Shown piece after piece: positions 34,644 to 43,836 of a stretch of 64,000 bases of DNA. Position 1 is the stretch's first letter. Each line of letters starts with the position of its first letter. Source of the stretch: Faucicola tetraodonis (GTDB lineage: Bacteria; Pseudomonadota; Gammaproteobacteria; Pseudomonadales; Moraxellaceae); the NCBI GenBank assembly GCA_032017425.1, contig DALZPW010000002.1; one strand, given 5' to 3'. A program made the translations under genes and the position numbers. Below the pieces are notes generated by a model, which worked only from the letters and a program-made list of their open reading frames with translations, had not been told where the DNA came from and searched no databases.

Positions 34644-35528
34644 TTAGCTTGTCAACTTCAGCTTTTGAAAAATGAGCTTGGCGCATAATTCTGGTGCTTC
34701 AAGTGGCAGTAAATGTCCATAGTCATTGAGCACCGTCATTTGCTCCTTGGGCACGAATGTATCCCACATTTGACGTACTTGTTGACTGATAAACATCGAC
34801 GGCTTACCGATAATTAACTGCACAGGCACTTTGTTGTCGGCAAGAAGCTGTTGTAACGGTTTCATAATCAGCGGTGTACCAAAATAATTGGCGAGTTCTT
34901 GCTTGGGTGAAAAACGTAGCGTGAGTTCAGCTGATTGGCCTGCCTCTAGACTATTTTTGGCATAGATTAAAAGGTGTTCATCGGTGATACGTTTGTACGC
35001 TTTATGACGACGAAGAAACTGATAATACGCATCCACACTGTGCCAGTCGGCTTGTTTGACCTGGGTGCTTTTAAAGGGTTCTCGGGTCATTTTCACCATG
35101 CGTGGCACCAGGCTGTAAAGCTTGCCTTGCTGGTTGGTAAAGGTGACAGGCTCAAGCAAATAAAGCGCGCTAAACAAATCTGGGCGTTTGGCAGCTGCCA
35201 TGGTGGTGGCCGTTGCGCCTTGTGAGTGCCCGATACCGATGACGGGCTTGCCGTCTCGCTCTGCTAGGGTGGCTTGCAAGAACTCAATCAGGACATCGGC
35301 GTCTTGTTCCCGCGTCAGCGTGGTTTCGGTCGGTTTATCGTACCATTCCCCCCGCATGGTTAGCGCGGTGATGTTAAGATGTTGCGCTAAGTCGCTCAAG
35401 AGTGGCTCATAGACGCCTAAGGCAAAGCCGTTACCGCCGTAAAAATGGGCAGTCTGGCTGGCGGTGGGGTTTTTAATGTTATAATATTTGGCGTTTTTGC
35501 CATTTAGATTGATGCGTTGTTCTTCCAT
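34644..35528 (-). CDS. Alpha/beta hydrolase
   Basis: A 294-residue alpha/beta-hydrolase-fold protein: the oxyanion-hole region HFYGGNGFALGVYEPLL, the nucleophile elbow GIGHSQGATA with catalytic Ser, an acid in the LIIGKPSMFI region and a late His in DYGHLLPLE. Substrate unknown. The ATG has an AGGAC Shine-Dalgarno. It forms a pair with alkB. An 8-bp x 4 tandem repeat lies just upstream of the start. Confidence 0.82.
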   Translation of the reverse strand: MEEQRINLNGKNAKYYNIKNPTASQTAHFYGGNGFALGVYEPLLSDLAQHLNITALTMRGEWYDKPTETTLTREQDADVLIEFLQATLAERDGKPVIGIGHSQGATATTMAAAKRPDLFSALYLLEPVTFTNQQGKLYSLVPRMVKMTREPFKSTQVKQADWHSVDAYYQFLRRHKAYKRITDEHLLIYAKNSLEAGQSAELTLRFSPKQELANYFGTPLIMKPLQQLLADNKVPVQLIIGKPSMFISQQVRQMWDTFVPKEQMTVLNDYGHLLPLEAPELCAKLIFQKLKLTS

Positions 35529-35544
35529 GCCAATTGTCCTAATT

Positions 35545-35576
35545 AATCACTTAGTCACTTAATCACTTAGTCACTT
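35545..35576. repeat. 8-bp x 4 tandem repeat upstream of the alpha/beta hydrolase gene
   Basis: Four consecutive 8-bp units, AATCACTT, AGTCACTT, AATCACTT, AGTCACTT, equivalent to two perfect 16-bp units. They lie 16-48 bp before the hydrolase start codon, that is in its leader or promoter. Confidence 0.9.
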
Positions 35577-35681
35577 GATTATAAGACCCAGTGAAAAATT
35601 ATGGCTACCCCTTTTGTGACTTGGCATTCACCCTTGCCGTTGGGCGGTATCAAATCTAGCGTAAGTTGGCATTTCTTTTAT

Positions 35682-37547
35682 TTAATCATCTTCGCCAAGA
35701 AAACCGCCACTTTGTCTTGCCCATAATTTGGCATACACGCCATTTTGAGCTAAAAGCTGGGCATGGCTACCTTGCTCGACGATTTGCCCTCTATCCATCA
35801 CCACCAATCTATCCATCGACGCAATTGTCGATAATCGGTGGGCAATCGCAATCACGGTCTTGCCTGCCATCATATCGTTAAGGCTGTCAGTGATGGCGTA
35901 TTCCACTTCGCTATCGAGTGCTGAGGTCGCTTCATCCAGCAGCAAAATCGGGGCATTTTTGAGCATCACACGGGCGATGGCAATGCGCTGGCGTTGTCCG
36001 CCCGAGAGTTTGACCCCTCGTTCACCGACTTGGGTATCCAAGCCGACATTGCCTTTGGCGTCGCTTAGATGTTGGATAAACTCCCACGCATGCGCTTGTT
36101 TGGCGGCGCTGATGATTTGCTCATCGGTGGCATCTGGGCGACCATAGGCAATATTTTCTCGCACGGTGCGGTGTAGTAGTGAGGTATCTTGGGTGACCAT
36201 GCCGATTTGTTGGCGTAAGCTCTCTTGGGTGACATCGCTGATGTTTTGATTATCAATTAAAATCGCACCACCATCGACATCATAGAAACGCAGTAGCAAA
36301 TTCACCAAGGTTGATTTACCTGCGCCAGAGCGTCCCACTAGACCGATTTTTTCACCTGCTTTAATCTCAAGGTTAAAATCATCGAGTAGTTTTTGCTTGG
36401 CATCGGCGTCATTGGTTTTATTGCCACTTCGACCATAATTAAAATCGACATGGCTAAAGTTGATTTCGCCTTGCGTGATGATTAAATCCCTAGCATTCGG
36501 CTTATCTACCACGGTATGCGGTTTTGACAAGGTTTTCATGCCGTCCTGCACGGTACCGATATTCTCAAACAATGCCGCCGTTTGCCACATTATCCAGTGG
36601 GTCAACCCGTTAAGACGCATCGCCATTGCAGTCGCTGCCGCAATCGCCCCTACGCTTAAGCCGTTGTAATACCACAGGTACAAACCGAGCGCCACCGTAG
36701 TACCGACCAATACCACATTAATCAAATGATTGACCAGCTCAAGGCGGGACACCCAGCGCATTTGCTCATGCACCGTACCCAAAAACTGGCTCATCGCATC
36801 TTTGGCATAGGTCAACTCACGGCGAGAGTGGCTAAATAATTTTACTGTCGTGATATTGGCATACGCATCCGTAATCCGCCCTGTCATCAAGGCACGGGCA
36901 TCGGCTTGGCGACTGGCAGAGTTTTTAAGCTTGGGGATAAAATACGCCACAGTGGCAAAGAACATCACCATCCATAACAGAAATGGGATAAGTAACCAAC
37001 TGTCCAGGTGAAATAAAATAATGCCACTACTGACAAAATACACCAATACATACACCAGCATATCGGCAATGGTCATAATGGTATCGCGCACTGCAAGCGC
37101 GGTTTGCATCACCTTGGCAGACACCCGCCCGGAAAACTCGTCTTGATAAAACTGCATGGATTGACCGAGCATTTGACGGTGAAAACGCCAGCGCATCTGC
37201 ATCGGGAACACGCCTTGCAGGGTCTGAAAATGAATTAGAGAACTTAAGCCCACCAAAATCGGGCTGACCACCAACACGGCCGCCATCATTAGCAAACTAT
37301 CGCCTTTTTCTGCCCATAGACTAGCGGGCGTATAGGCACCCAGCCAATTGACGATATCACCAATCCACTTGTACAGTAGCGACTCATACACGCCTATCAA
37401 GCCTGTCAAGAACATGAAGGCAAAAATCCAACCGCGCAGACCCTTGGTACACGCCCACAGAAACTTCAAAAAATTATCCGTTGGTAGGTTGTAATTGTCT
37501 TCTGGATAGACTTCCAGACGATTTTCAAAAAAACGAAATAAACCCAT
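35682..37547 (-). CDS. ABC exporter, fused permease and ATPase
   Basis: A 621-residue half-transporter: six membrane helices in residues about 30-320 and a nucleotide-binding domain after residue 355. Motifs are Walker A GLVGRSGAGKST, signature LSGGQRQRIAIAR, Walker B ILLLDEATSALDSE and the switch His in AIAHRLSTIA. It should homodimerise in the inner membrane. It is of the MsbA/multidrug exporter class; neither lipid nor drug specificity can be told from the sequence. It is monocistronic. Confidence 0.9.
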   Translation of the reverse strand: MGLFRFFENRLEVYPEDNYNLPTDNFLKFLWACTKGLRGWIFAFMFLTGLIGVYESLLYKWIGDIVNWLGAYTPASLWAEKGDSLLMMAAVLVVSPILVGLSSLIHFQTLQGVFPMQMRWRFHRQMLGQSMQFYQDEFSGRVSAKVMQTALAVRDTIMTIADMLVYVLVYFVSSGIILFHLDSWLLIPFLLWMVMFFATVAYFIPKLKNSASRQADARALMTGRITDAYANITTVKLFSHSRRELTYAKDAMSQFLGTVHEQMRWVSRLELVNHLINVVLVGTTVALGLYLWYYNGLSVGAIAAATAMAMRLNGLTHWIMWQTAALFENIGTVQDGMKTLSKPHTVVDKPNARDLIITQGEINFSHVDFNYGRSGNKTNDADAKQKLLDDFNLEIKAGEKIGLVGRSGAGKSTLVNLLLRFYDVDGGAILIDNQNISDVTQESLRQQIGMVTQDTSLLHRTVRENIAYGRPDATDEQIISAAKQAHAWEFIQHLSDAKGNVGLDTQVGERGVKLSGGQRQRIAIARVMLKNAPILLLDEATSALDSEVEYAITDSLNDMMAGKTVIAIAHRLSTIASMDRLVVMDRGQIVEQGSHAQLLAQNGVYAKLWARQSGGFLGEDD

Positions 37548-37705
37548 AATTGATTATCAGTAGTTTAAAATTATCTGTGTTATTTTAGCAGATATTGAGG
37601 ATTGATAGCAGGATCGCTGACGGCTAGCTACAATCCTTTACACACAAGTAAACAATTTTCAACTTAATCCTTGAGCGGTAGTTATCAAAGCTTTTCTATC
37701 GCCAT

Positions 37706-37740
37706 AAAAAAGCCATTATCCTAGAATAATGGCTTTTTTT
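37706..37740. terminator. Hairpin terminator between the dioxygenase and ABC exporter genes
   Basis: AAAAAGCCATTAT pairs with ATAATGGCTTTTT, with a long T run on the plus side and an A run on the minus side, so it works in both directions. It most likely ends the doxX-dioxygenase transcript about 160 bp past its stop. Confidence 0.75.
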
Positions 37741-37897
37741 GCGGCTTTTTTTGAGGTCGGTTCAGCCGCTACAATATTGGGTAAAAGTGCAAAAATAAAG
37801 CCATACAAATGACATTCTTATCAAGCCTTATAAAGCTTTTGCGATAAATTGATGGTAAGGCAAATTTACTGCGGTTAATTCGCCTTTTTTATAACCA

Positions 37898-38704
37898 CTA
37901 ATCAAACCGATAGATATCCATACCCAGATTGTAGTGAGCAAAGCTTTCATGCACCACCGACATCACATCCCCTGCGCCCCGCGCAAAAAATACAGGCAAT
38001 AAATGCTCGGGCGTTGGGTGATTGTGGCGCGCCAAGCTATGCGTCTGCCAGTCAAACATGGTTTTGTCATTGGCTTTTAACTGATCTATTATCCAGTATT
38101 TAAAGGTTTTGGCTTGCGGCTCAATCTGTTGGCTGTTAAAACGCACATTGTATAAGTTGTGGGTAATACTGCCCGATGCCATAATCAACACGCCTTGTTG
38201 CCGTAGCGGCGCAAACAACTGCCCAAGCTGATACAACTGACTGGGGCTAAACCCGTGTGGCAACGACACCTGCACGATTGGCACATCGGCATTGGGGTAC
38301 ATGTGTAGCAGCGGTGTCCAGACACCATGATCAAATGGTTGATGGTCGACCACTTTAACCGCCACTTGCATTTGCGCTAGCTGCTTGGCGATACTTTGCG
38401 CAGCCGCGGTATGACCGGCTGCGGGGTACTGGATTTCAAATAGCGCTTTAGGAAAGCCCCCAAAATCATGCAAAGTGCTGGGGGCTGGATTGGCGTTGAT
38501 CAGCCACTCGCCACTTTCCCAGTGCGCCGACATGATGAGGATAAGCTTCGGCTTGGGTAAATCTGCACCGAGCTGATGCAGCGCCTGAGTAAATGGCGTA
38601 TCTTCGATCGCAATCGTCGGTGCGCCATGCGAGATAAATAAACTCGGCAGCGTTGGCTCGTCAATGCTTGCGCCGAATACATCAGTTAATGTTAAACCCT
38701 TCAT
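37898..38704 (-). CDS. DODA-type extradiol aromatic ring-opening dioxygenase (YgiD/LigB family)
   Basis: A 268-residue class III extradiol dioxygenase. The metal and catalytic histidines are in FISHGAPTI, MSAHWES, PFDHGVWTPL and ASGSITHNL. E. coli YgiD cleaves DOPA in vitro and binds zinc; whether this protein is a real catechol dioxygenase or acts on quinol stress metabolites is open. It lies 54 bp downstream of a doxX gene, and a LysR gene is divergent from that pair, a common arrangement in proteobacteria. Confidence 0.88.
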   Translation of the reverse strand: MKGLTLTDVFGASIDEPTLPSLFISHGAPTIAIEDTPFTQALHQLGADLPKPKLILIMSAHWESGEWLINANPAPSTLHDFGGFPKALFEIQYPAAGHTAAAQSIAKQLAQMQVAVKVVDHQPFDHGVWTPLLHMYPNADVPIVQVSLPHGFSPSQLYQLGQLFAPLRQQGVLIMASGSITHNLYNVRFNSQQIEPQAKTFKYWIIDQLKANDKTMFDWQTHSLARHNHPTPEHLLPVFFARGAGDVMSVVHESFAHYNLGMDIYRFD

Positions 38705-38758
38705 GGCGACCTCCTATTGTTATCAACTAAAATTTTTATTAGCTAAGATTTTGATTAA

Positions 38759-39163
38759 CTAGGCACTGACAGCTTGTCCACGATTATCAATGGAGAAAGC
38801 ACCCGCGCCTGCAACAGATAAGTATAAGAAAGCAAAGCTATACAGTACAGCGGCTTCCCCTTGATTCAGCAGTGGCAACCAAAAATTATCAATGCCTGCG
38901 TGCATCATAAAGTATGCCACCGCCATTTGACCTGACAGAATAAAAGCGACAGGACGCGTGAACCAGCCCAAAATCAGCAAAACGCCACCGACCAATTCTA
39001 ACACGCCTGCTAAGCCCATCAGCGAAAACAATTGCAAACCATCAAACATCGCCACATGCGGCACTCCAAATAATTTTGCCATGCCATGTAGCATAAAGGT
39101 GTAGCCCAGTACGATGCGAAACAAGCCAAGTACATAAGGTTGATATCGAGAAACATTGTTCAT
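38759..39163 (-). CDS. DoxX family membrane protein
   Basis: A 134-residue, four-helix DoxX/SURF4-like inner-membrane protein: LFRIVLGYTFMLHGMAKLFG, LELVGGVLLILGWFTRPVAF and MAVAYFMMHA. Family members are linked to quinone metabolism and oxidative stress. It is first in a two-gene unit with the dioxygenase gene and divergent from the LysR gene. Confidence 0.9.
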   Translation of the reverse strand: MNNVSRYQPYVLGLFRIVLGYTFMLHGMAKLFGVPHVAMFDGLQLFSLMGLAGVLELVGGVLLILGWFTRPVAFILSGQMAVAYFMMHAGIDNFWLPLLNQGEAAVLYSFAFLYLSVAGAGAFSIDNRGQAVSA

Positions 39164-39343
39164 TGTTGTATCCTATTAGTCTAAAGTTAAAGTCATGAAT
39201 ATATGTGATGACGCCATTATAGTGATATCTTATTAAGAGAAAAACACATAAAATATTGATATATTATTTCTTATTAGTTGATAATTAACATGACGCATTC
39301 AAGCGTTAATTCACTGGAAACATTAACTCACTGAAGGATACGC
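39164..39343. promoter_or_regulatory. Divergent control region between doxX and the LysR gene
   Basis: A 180-bp A+T-rich gap between divergent starts. It contains two direct copies of TCTTATTA about 40 bp apart and a central AATATTGATATATT imperfect palindrome of the T-N11-A type favoured by LysR regulators. The LysR protein probably binds here to control doxX-dioxygenase and itself. Confidence 0.45.
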
Positions 39344-40192
39344 ATGGATACGCTCAAAAGCTTGCAAGTGTTTCGCACCATCGTAGAAAAAGGCAGTTTT
39401 ACCAAAGCCGCTGATGCACTCGATATGTCGCTTGCCATGACCAGCAAACACTTACAACACCTTGAAGCCTATGTGCAAGCCAAGCTGTTAAATCGCAACA
39501 ACCGTAATTTAAGCCTCACTGAAGTCGGTCAACAATACTATGCAGAAGCGGTACACGCCCTAGATATTTTGCAGCAGGCAAAAACCAAGGCACACGATGG
39601 CAGTGTATTGCCGGAAGGAAAACTGCGAATCATTGCACCGGTATGGTTTGCCACGCCCTATTTTGTCAATCTGCTTGCCAAATTCCAGCAAGATTATCCC
39701 AAAATTGAGCTAACGGTTGATTTGGAAAATCGCTTCACCGATTTGATTGCTGCGGGCTATGATCTAGCGCTGCGGGTGGTCAACACGCCACAAGATAATT
39801 TGATTGTCAAACCGCTGGGTAAAATAGATTTTTATTATGTCGCAAGTCCGCGTTTTGTTGCGCAGCACGAGCCGCGTACGTCTGCAGACACGCTCAGTAA
39901 CTTGCCAGGGATTTTACCCAACTATACGCACATGGCAACCCCACTCAAACCTTATAATAGTAGTAATAACACCGTGATGATGGCACAGATGGCGCTGACA
40001 GGCATGGGCGCTGCGATATTGCCCGAATGGCTGATTGAGGATGAGATTGCGCAAGGGCGACTGGTCAAATTGTTTGAGCAGCCATTTAGCAGCGTATCAA
40101 TCTATGCGGTCTATATGAATCGGGCATTTTTAAATTTAAAAATACGCTTATTAATTGATTTTTTGGGGGATAACTTAATACAAAACGATTAG
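39344..40192 (+). CDS. LysR-family transcriptional regulator
   Basis: A 282-residue regulator: winged helix-turn-helix in residues 1-60 (FRTIVEKGSFTKAADALDMS... with the recognition helix SLAMTSKHLQHLEAYVQAKL, and RNNRNLSLTEVGQQYY) followed by a periplasmic-binding-like effector domain. It belongs to the CrgA/AaeR-like branch. The divergent doxX-dioxygenase pair is the likely target. Its final codons and stop lie in a short direct repeat. Confidence 0.9.
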   Translation: MDTLKSLQVFRTIVEKGSFTKAADALDMSLAMTSKHLQHLEAYVQAKLLNRNNRNLSLTEVGQQYYAEAVHALDILQQAKTKAHDGSVLPEGKLRIIAPVWFATPYFVNLLAKFQQDYPKIELTVDLENRFTDLIAAGYDLALRVVNTPQDNLIVKPLGKIDFYYVASPRFVAQHEPRTSADTLSNLPGILPNYTHMATPLKPYNSSNNTVMMAQMALTGMGAAILPEWLIEDEIAQGRLVKLFEQPFSSVSIYAVYMNRAFLNLKIRLLIDFLGDNLIQND

Positions 40193-40209
40193 CGTAAAAA
40201 ACGATTAGC
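40182..40209 (+). repeat. Direct repeat across the LysR gene stop codon
   Basis: AAAACGATTAGC occurs twice (40182-40193 and 40198-40209), with a 16-bp period. The first copy contains the end of the LysR coding sequence and its TAG stop. Confidence 0.75.
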
Positions 40210-40440
40210 CTGTTAACTGCTTTTACCCTTTAGCTCACGAGCCTTAGGGTCGATTGGGCAACGAAGCCGGCATCCGACTAGTTCAGGTTGTTTGCATTGT
40301 ACAAGTTGGGTATTGACTATTGCTATTAGTATGCGCATTATTTGGTGATGTATTGCAATAATTTTTAATAAAAATAATTTTAATATAATAACAATTTAGT
40401 AGAAAAATATTCGTTTAATTTTTCACCAAAATATTTCTTT

Positions 40441-40457
40441 TGCATCAATTTGGTTCA
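40441..40457 (+). promoter_or_regulatory. NtrC-like enhancer site upstream of the Anbu operon
   Basis: TGCATCAATTTGGTTCA matches the NtrC dyad TGCACCA-N3-TGGTGCA at 12 of 14 specified positions. It lies about 180 bp upstream of the predicted sigma-54 start site, a normal enhancer distance. Confidence 0.55.
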
Positions 40458-40503
40458 TGTCATGATTGTTATGCGCCTATGGCATAAATTTTTTGTTTTA
40501 CAC

Positions 40504-40539
40504 TGCACCAACTTTAATAATTCGATTAATTTTGGTGCA
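40504..40539 (+). promoter_or_regulatory. Widely spaced TGCACCA / TGGTGCA inverted pair
   Basis: Two perfect NtrC half-site sequences in inverted orientation, separated by 22 bp instead of the usual 3. Each could be one half of a degenerate site, or together a looped site. They lie about 60-90 bp upstream of the sigma-54-type promoter. Confidence 0.4.
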
Positions 40540-40597
40540 AAATTGAGCGATTTTTAATCTATTTTTCAACTATTTATGCCTTTTGCTTTGTTTTTTT

Positions 40598-40612
40598 TGG
40601 CACGAAACTTGA
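40598..40612 (+). promoter_or_regulatory. Sigma-54-type promoter of the Anbu operon
   Basis: TTGGCACGAAACTTGAT matches the -24/-12 consensus TTGGCACG-N4-TTGCW at all positions but the -12 C, which is A. The GG-to-G spacing is exact. Transcription would start near 40624, about 90 bases before the first start codon. Confidence 0.6.
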
Positions 40613-40713
40613 TGAATTATTTAATAAGTTATTTATCAAATAATCTGTCAAGAAAATGTCTGCCATCGTGAGGCAAAACTATTCCATCTTTTGTCATGAA
40701 TAAGGAGCCAATA

Positions 40714-42864
40714 ATGCCAATTTCCAAAGCATTTGATGAACTGCAACTCGCCGATGGGCAATATAGACACTCGGCACAACAGGTGGGTGCTTGGCTTCAA
40801 GAGATGAATTCAGACACGTTAATTAGTTTGAATAACCAAGCATCGGATATTTTTTATCGCCGCGGCGTGACTTTTACTGTGTATAGCGATGCCAGCAACA
40901 TTGAGCGCATGATACCCTTTGATATCATCCCGCGCATCATTGACATCCAAGAATGGCAAGTGATGGAAAAAGGCTGCCAACAACGTATCCGCGCGCTCAA
41001 TCAATTTATCCATGATATTTATCACGAACAGACGATTGTCAAAGAAGGCATTGTGCCAAGCGAGTTTGTGTTTAAAAACAGTGGCTACGAGCCGTGGATG
41101 CTGGGTATCAACTTGGATAAACCCGTCTATGCCCATATCAGCGGCATTGATTTGATTCGCGACCAGCACGGACAATATTGTGTGCTCGAGGACAACTTAC
41201 GCACCCCTTCTGGCGTCTCTTATATGCTCGAGAGCCGCAACGTGTCGCAAACCCTACTAAGCAAACTCTACCAATCTCAGTCAGTGTTGCCGGTGGCGGA
41301 CTATCCAAAACGGTTAAAGGCGTGTCTATCGAGCACCACCAACAAATACGACCCACAAATCGTGGTACTCACCCCGGGACGTTTTAACAGTGCGTACTAC
41401 GAACATGCGTTTTTGGCGCGTGAGATGAATGTGCCGTTGGTGCATGGCTATGATTTGATTGTAGAAAACAACCATGTCTACATCCAAGGGGTGCGTGGCA
41501 AGGTACAAGTGGATGTGATTTATCGCCGTATTGACGACCCATTTTTGGACCCGTTGGCGTTTTTACCCGATTCAATCTTGGGGGTGTCAGGGCTGATGAG
41601 TGCGTATCGCGCAGGCAATGTGGTGATAACCAACGCCCCAGGCACAGGGATTGCTGACGATAAAAGCCTTTATCCGTTTGTACCCAAAATAATTGAGTAT
41701 TATTTGGGTGAAAAACCGATTTTACCCAATGTGCAAACCTATCAATGCGGTGATGCCGATGAGTTGGCATATGTGCTCGACCATATGCCAGAGTTGGTGA
41801 TTAAAGAAACGCAGGGCTCGGGAGGATATGGGATGCTGATAGGACCGACGTCAAGCAAAGAGCAAATTGCCGCTTACCGCAAACGCTTACTAGACAACCC
41901 AGCAGGGTTTATCGCCCAGCCGACCATTAGCTTGTCCACCAACCCAACCGCGGTTGCCAGTGGCATCGCACCGCGCCATATTGATTTGCGTCCTTTTGTA
42001 TTGTCACATGGCGATGGTACGGTGGATATTGTACCAGGCGGATTGACGCGGGTAGCAATGACCGAAGGCTCATTGGTGGTCAACTCATCCCAAGGCGGCG
42101 GGGTAAAAGACACTTGGGTGGTCGATACCGTCAATGGCAAACTCAGCGGCAAACAAGGTACCGCTCATTTGGGCGCCATTCAAACCAACCATGAACGAAA
42201 ATCGCAATCATCGACTTTATTGGCGTATGAAAATATCAACCATAATCGCTTAATTTTGCTGTTATCAACAGCGAGCTACTTAGTGTGGCTAGGTCGATAC
42301 AGTGAGCGCTTACGCTACTATGAACAAATCATTACACGGCTGTCAAATGACCAGTGCAGCCAAACAGACGTCGATGCAATCGTGCACAATCTTGGCTTGC
42401 CGATTTCAGCCGATGCTGATGCCCTATATGACTATCTTGCCAACAAAAAGGTGCCTGAAACCATTGGCTTTATCGAGCAAAATGTCCAAGACGTCAAAGG
42501 CGTTATTGGCAAAGATACGGCTGAACTCTATAACCTCATCAAACGGTTAGCCAATACGGGAGCCTACCGCGCTGCCAGCCTACAGCTCTATGCCTGCAAT
42601 GCGTCGATGCAGCAAGAAAACCCGATTGTGGTCACGTTTTGGCAGCTCGGACAATGTTTTGAATCGCTGGACTGTCATATATTGATGAAAAAAGATTGCC
42701 GTGAGTGCGTGCAAAAACTTAAAGAGGTTGTTAATACCTTGCCAGAAAACACCCGCTGGCGTGAGCTGGATCGATTGGTCAATCAACTGTTAAAGTCTAA
42801 TCAACCCAAAGATTTTCAGTCACTATCGGGCGCGTTTTCAAATATTTTACAGCAAGGTGTGTAA
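40714..42864 (+). CDS. Circularly permuted ATP-grasp / alpha-E fusion protein of the Anbu locus
   Basis: A 716-residue protein. Residues about 1-480 are a circularly permuted type 2 ATP-grasp enzyme (DUF404/407): YRRGVTFTVYSD, SGIDLIRDQHGQYCVLEDNLRTPSG (split here by position), VIKETQGSGGYGML and HIDLRPFVL. Residues about 509-716 are a short alpha-E (DUF403) helical domain beginning RLILLLSTASYLVWLGRYSER. Such enzymes are predicted peptide or amide ligases. The two parts are more often separate genes, and an alpha-E protein is usually about 310 residues, so this domain is shortened. The ATG at 40714 has an AAGGAG Shine-Dalgarno that lies inside the six-codon upstream extension, which I reject. 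First gene of a three-gene unit with the transglutaminase-like and Anbu genes. Confidence 0.9.
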   Translation: MPISKAFDELQLADGQYRHSAQQVGAWLQEMNSDTLISLNNQASDIFYRRGVTFTVYSDASNIERMIPFDIIPRIIDIQEWQVMEKGCQQRIRALNQFIHDIYHEQTIVKEGIVPSEFVFKNSGYEPWMLGINLDKPVYAHISGIDLIRDQHGQYCVLEDNLRTPSGVSYMLESRNVSQTLLSKLYQSQSVLPVADYPKRLKACLSSTTNKYDPQIVVLTPGRFNSAYYEHAFLAREMNVPLVHGYDLIVENNHVYIQGVRGKVQVDVIYRRIDDPFLDPLAFLPDSILGVSGLMSAYRAGNVVITNAPGTGIADDKSLYPFVPKIIEYYLGEKPILPNVQTYQCGDADELAYVLDHMPELVIKETQGSGGYGMLIGPTSSKEQIAAYRKRLLDNPAGFIAQPTISLSTNPTAVASGIAPRHIDLRPFVLSHGDGTVDIVPGGLTRVAMTEGSLVVNSSQGGGVKDTWVVDTVNGKLSGKQGTAHLGAIQTNHERKSQSSTLLAYENINHNRLILLLSTASYLVWLGRYSERLRYYEQIITRLSNDQCSQTDVDAIVHNLGLPISADADALYDYLANKKVPETIGFIEQNVQDVKGVIGKDTAELYNLIKRLANTGAYRAASLQLYACNASMQQENPIVVTFWQLGQCFESLDCHILMKKDCRECVQKLKEVVNTLPENTRWRELDRLVNQLLKSNQPKDFQSLSGAFSNILQQGV

Positions 42865-42924
42865 GCCAAATCTATTAGATGACTACCATCATTTTGACAA
42901 AAATAAGCAGTTAGTGAGAGCACA

Positions 42925-43776
42925 ATGAGACTTATAATCAGCCACCAAACCAATTATTTTTATGAACAACTTGCCTTACGCAGTGTGCAATACATCCGCA
43001 TGACGCCGATGACCCTACCCCACCAAACCATCCATAACTGGCAAGTGATGCTGCCTAAAGTCGCACAAATGCAAACGGACGGCTTTGGCAACCAATGGCT
43101 TACCCTAAGCCGTCACGAACCGCATAACAACTTGCAAATTCAAGCCTTTGGCGAAGTAGAAATTAACACTGATACCTTATTTATCCCTGACAATCAGCAA
43201 GTGCCGTATCAGATTTTTGCCGTACCCACCAAGCTGACCCAATGCTCCGAAGCCATGCGTGAATTTGCCCATGACGCGCTTGAGCAGTTTTTACAAAGTG
43301 AGGACATCGATACGCAGTTAGCTATCCTCAAATCATTGGCAAAAGACTTGCTCGATAAAATGCCCTATACCAAAAGCGTGACCCATGTCGGCACCACAGC
43401 AGAGCAAGCGTTTGCGATGGCGGCTGGGGTGTGCCAAGACCATACCCATGTATTTTTGGCACTGCTACGGGATAAAGGCATTGCAGCGCGCTATGTATCG
43501 GGTTATATTTATGAAGCGACCCAAGCGCATATGGCAAGCCATGCCTGGGCAGAAGTCTGGCTTGCGGGTAATTGGTACACCTTTGATATCTCTAACCAAC
43601 ATTTTACCCCTAATTCCCATGTCTACATCGCCTTTGGGCGTGACTATGCCGATGCGGCGCCAGTGCGCGGGGTGCGAACAGGGGGCGGTGACGAGCGACT
43701 GTATAGTCAAGTCATGGTATCTACAAGCCCCCAGTACATACCGCAGCTTAACGCGCAGTTTGCAGCGCAGCAGTAA
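42925..43776 (+). CDS. Transglutaminase-like cysteine protease of the Anbu locus
   Basis: A 283-residue protein with a bacterial transglutaminase-like N-terminal domain (beta-rich, residues 1-95) and a papain-like core with the triad Cys170 (AAGVCQDHTHVF), His206 (ASHAWAEVWL) and Asp221 (WYTFDISN). No signal peptide, so it is cytoplasmic. Proteins of this kind cleave or form isopeptide bonds; in Anbu-type loci they are thought to reverse or process the product of the ATP-grasp ligase. It lies 60 bp after the ATP-grasp gene and 60 bp before the Anbu gene. Confidence 0.9.
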   Translation: MRLIISHQTNYFYEQLALRSVQYIRMTPMTLPHQTIHNWQVMLPKVAQMQTDGFGNQWLTLSRHEPHNNLQIQAFGEVEINTDTLFIPDNQQVPYQIFAVPTKLTQCSEAMREFAHDALEQFLQSEDIDTQLAILKSLAKDLLDKMPYTKSVTHVGTTAEQAFAMAAGVCQDHTHVFLALLRDKGIAARYVSGYIYEATQAHMASHAWAEVWLAGNWYTFDISNQHFTPNSHVYIAFGRDYADAAPVRGVRTGGGDERLYSQVMVSTSPQYIPQLNAQFAAQQ

Positions 43777-43836
43777 TTTGCCACTATTGATTCACCAATA
43801 TTTGCTAAACCAGTATTTGCTAAAAAAGGAACAACC

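Larger units (their letters stand above)
40193..40713 (+). other. A+T-rich regulatory gap upstream of the Anbu operon
   Basis: A 520-bp gap with no gene I can support. It is strongly A+T-rich after 40320. It holds an NtrC-like dyad (40441-40457), a wide inverted pair TGCACCA/TGGTGCA (40504-40510 and 40533-40539) and a sigma-54-type promoter (40598-40612), all listed separately. No terminator for the LysR gene is obvious. Confidence 0.7.
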
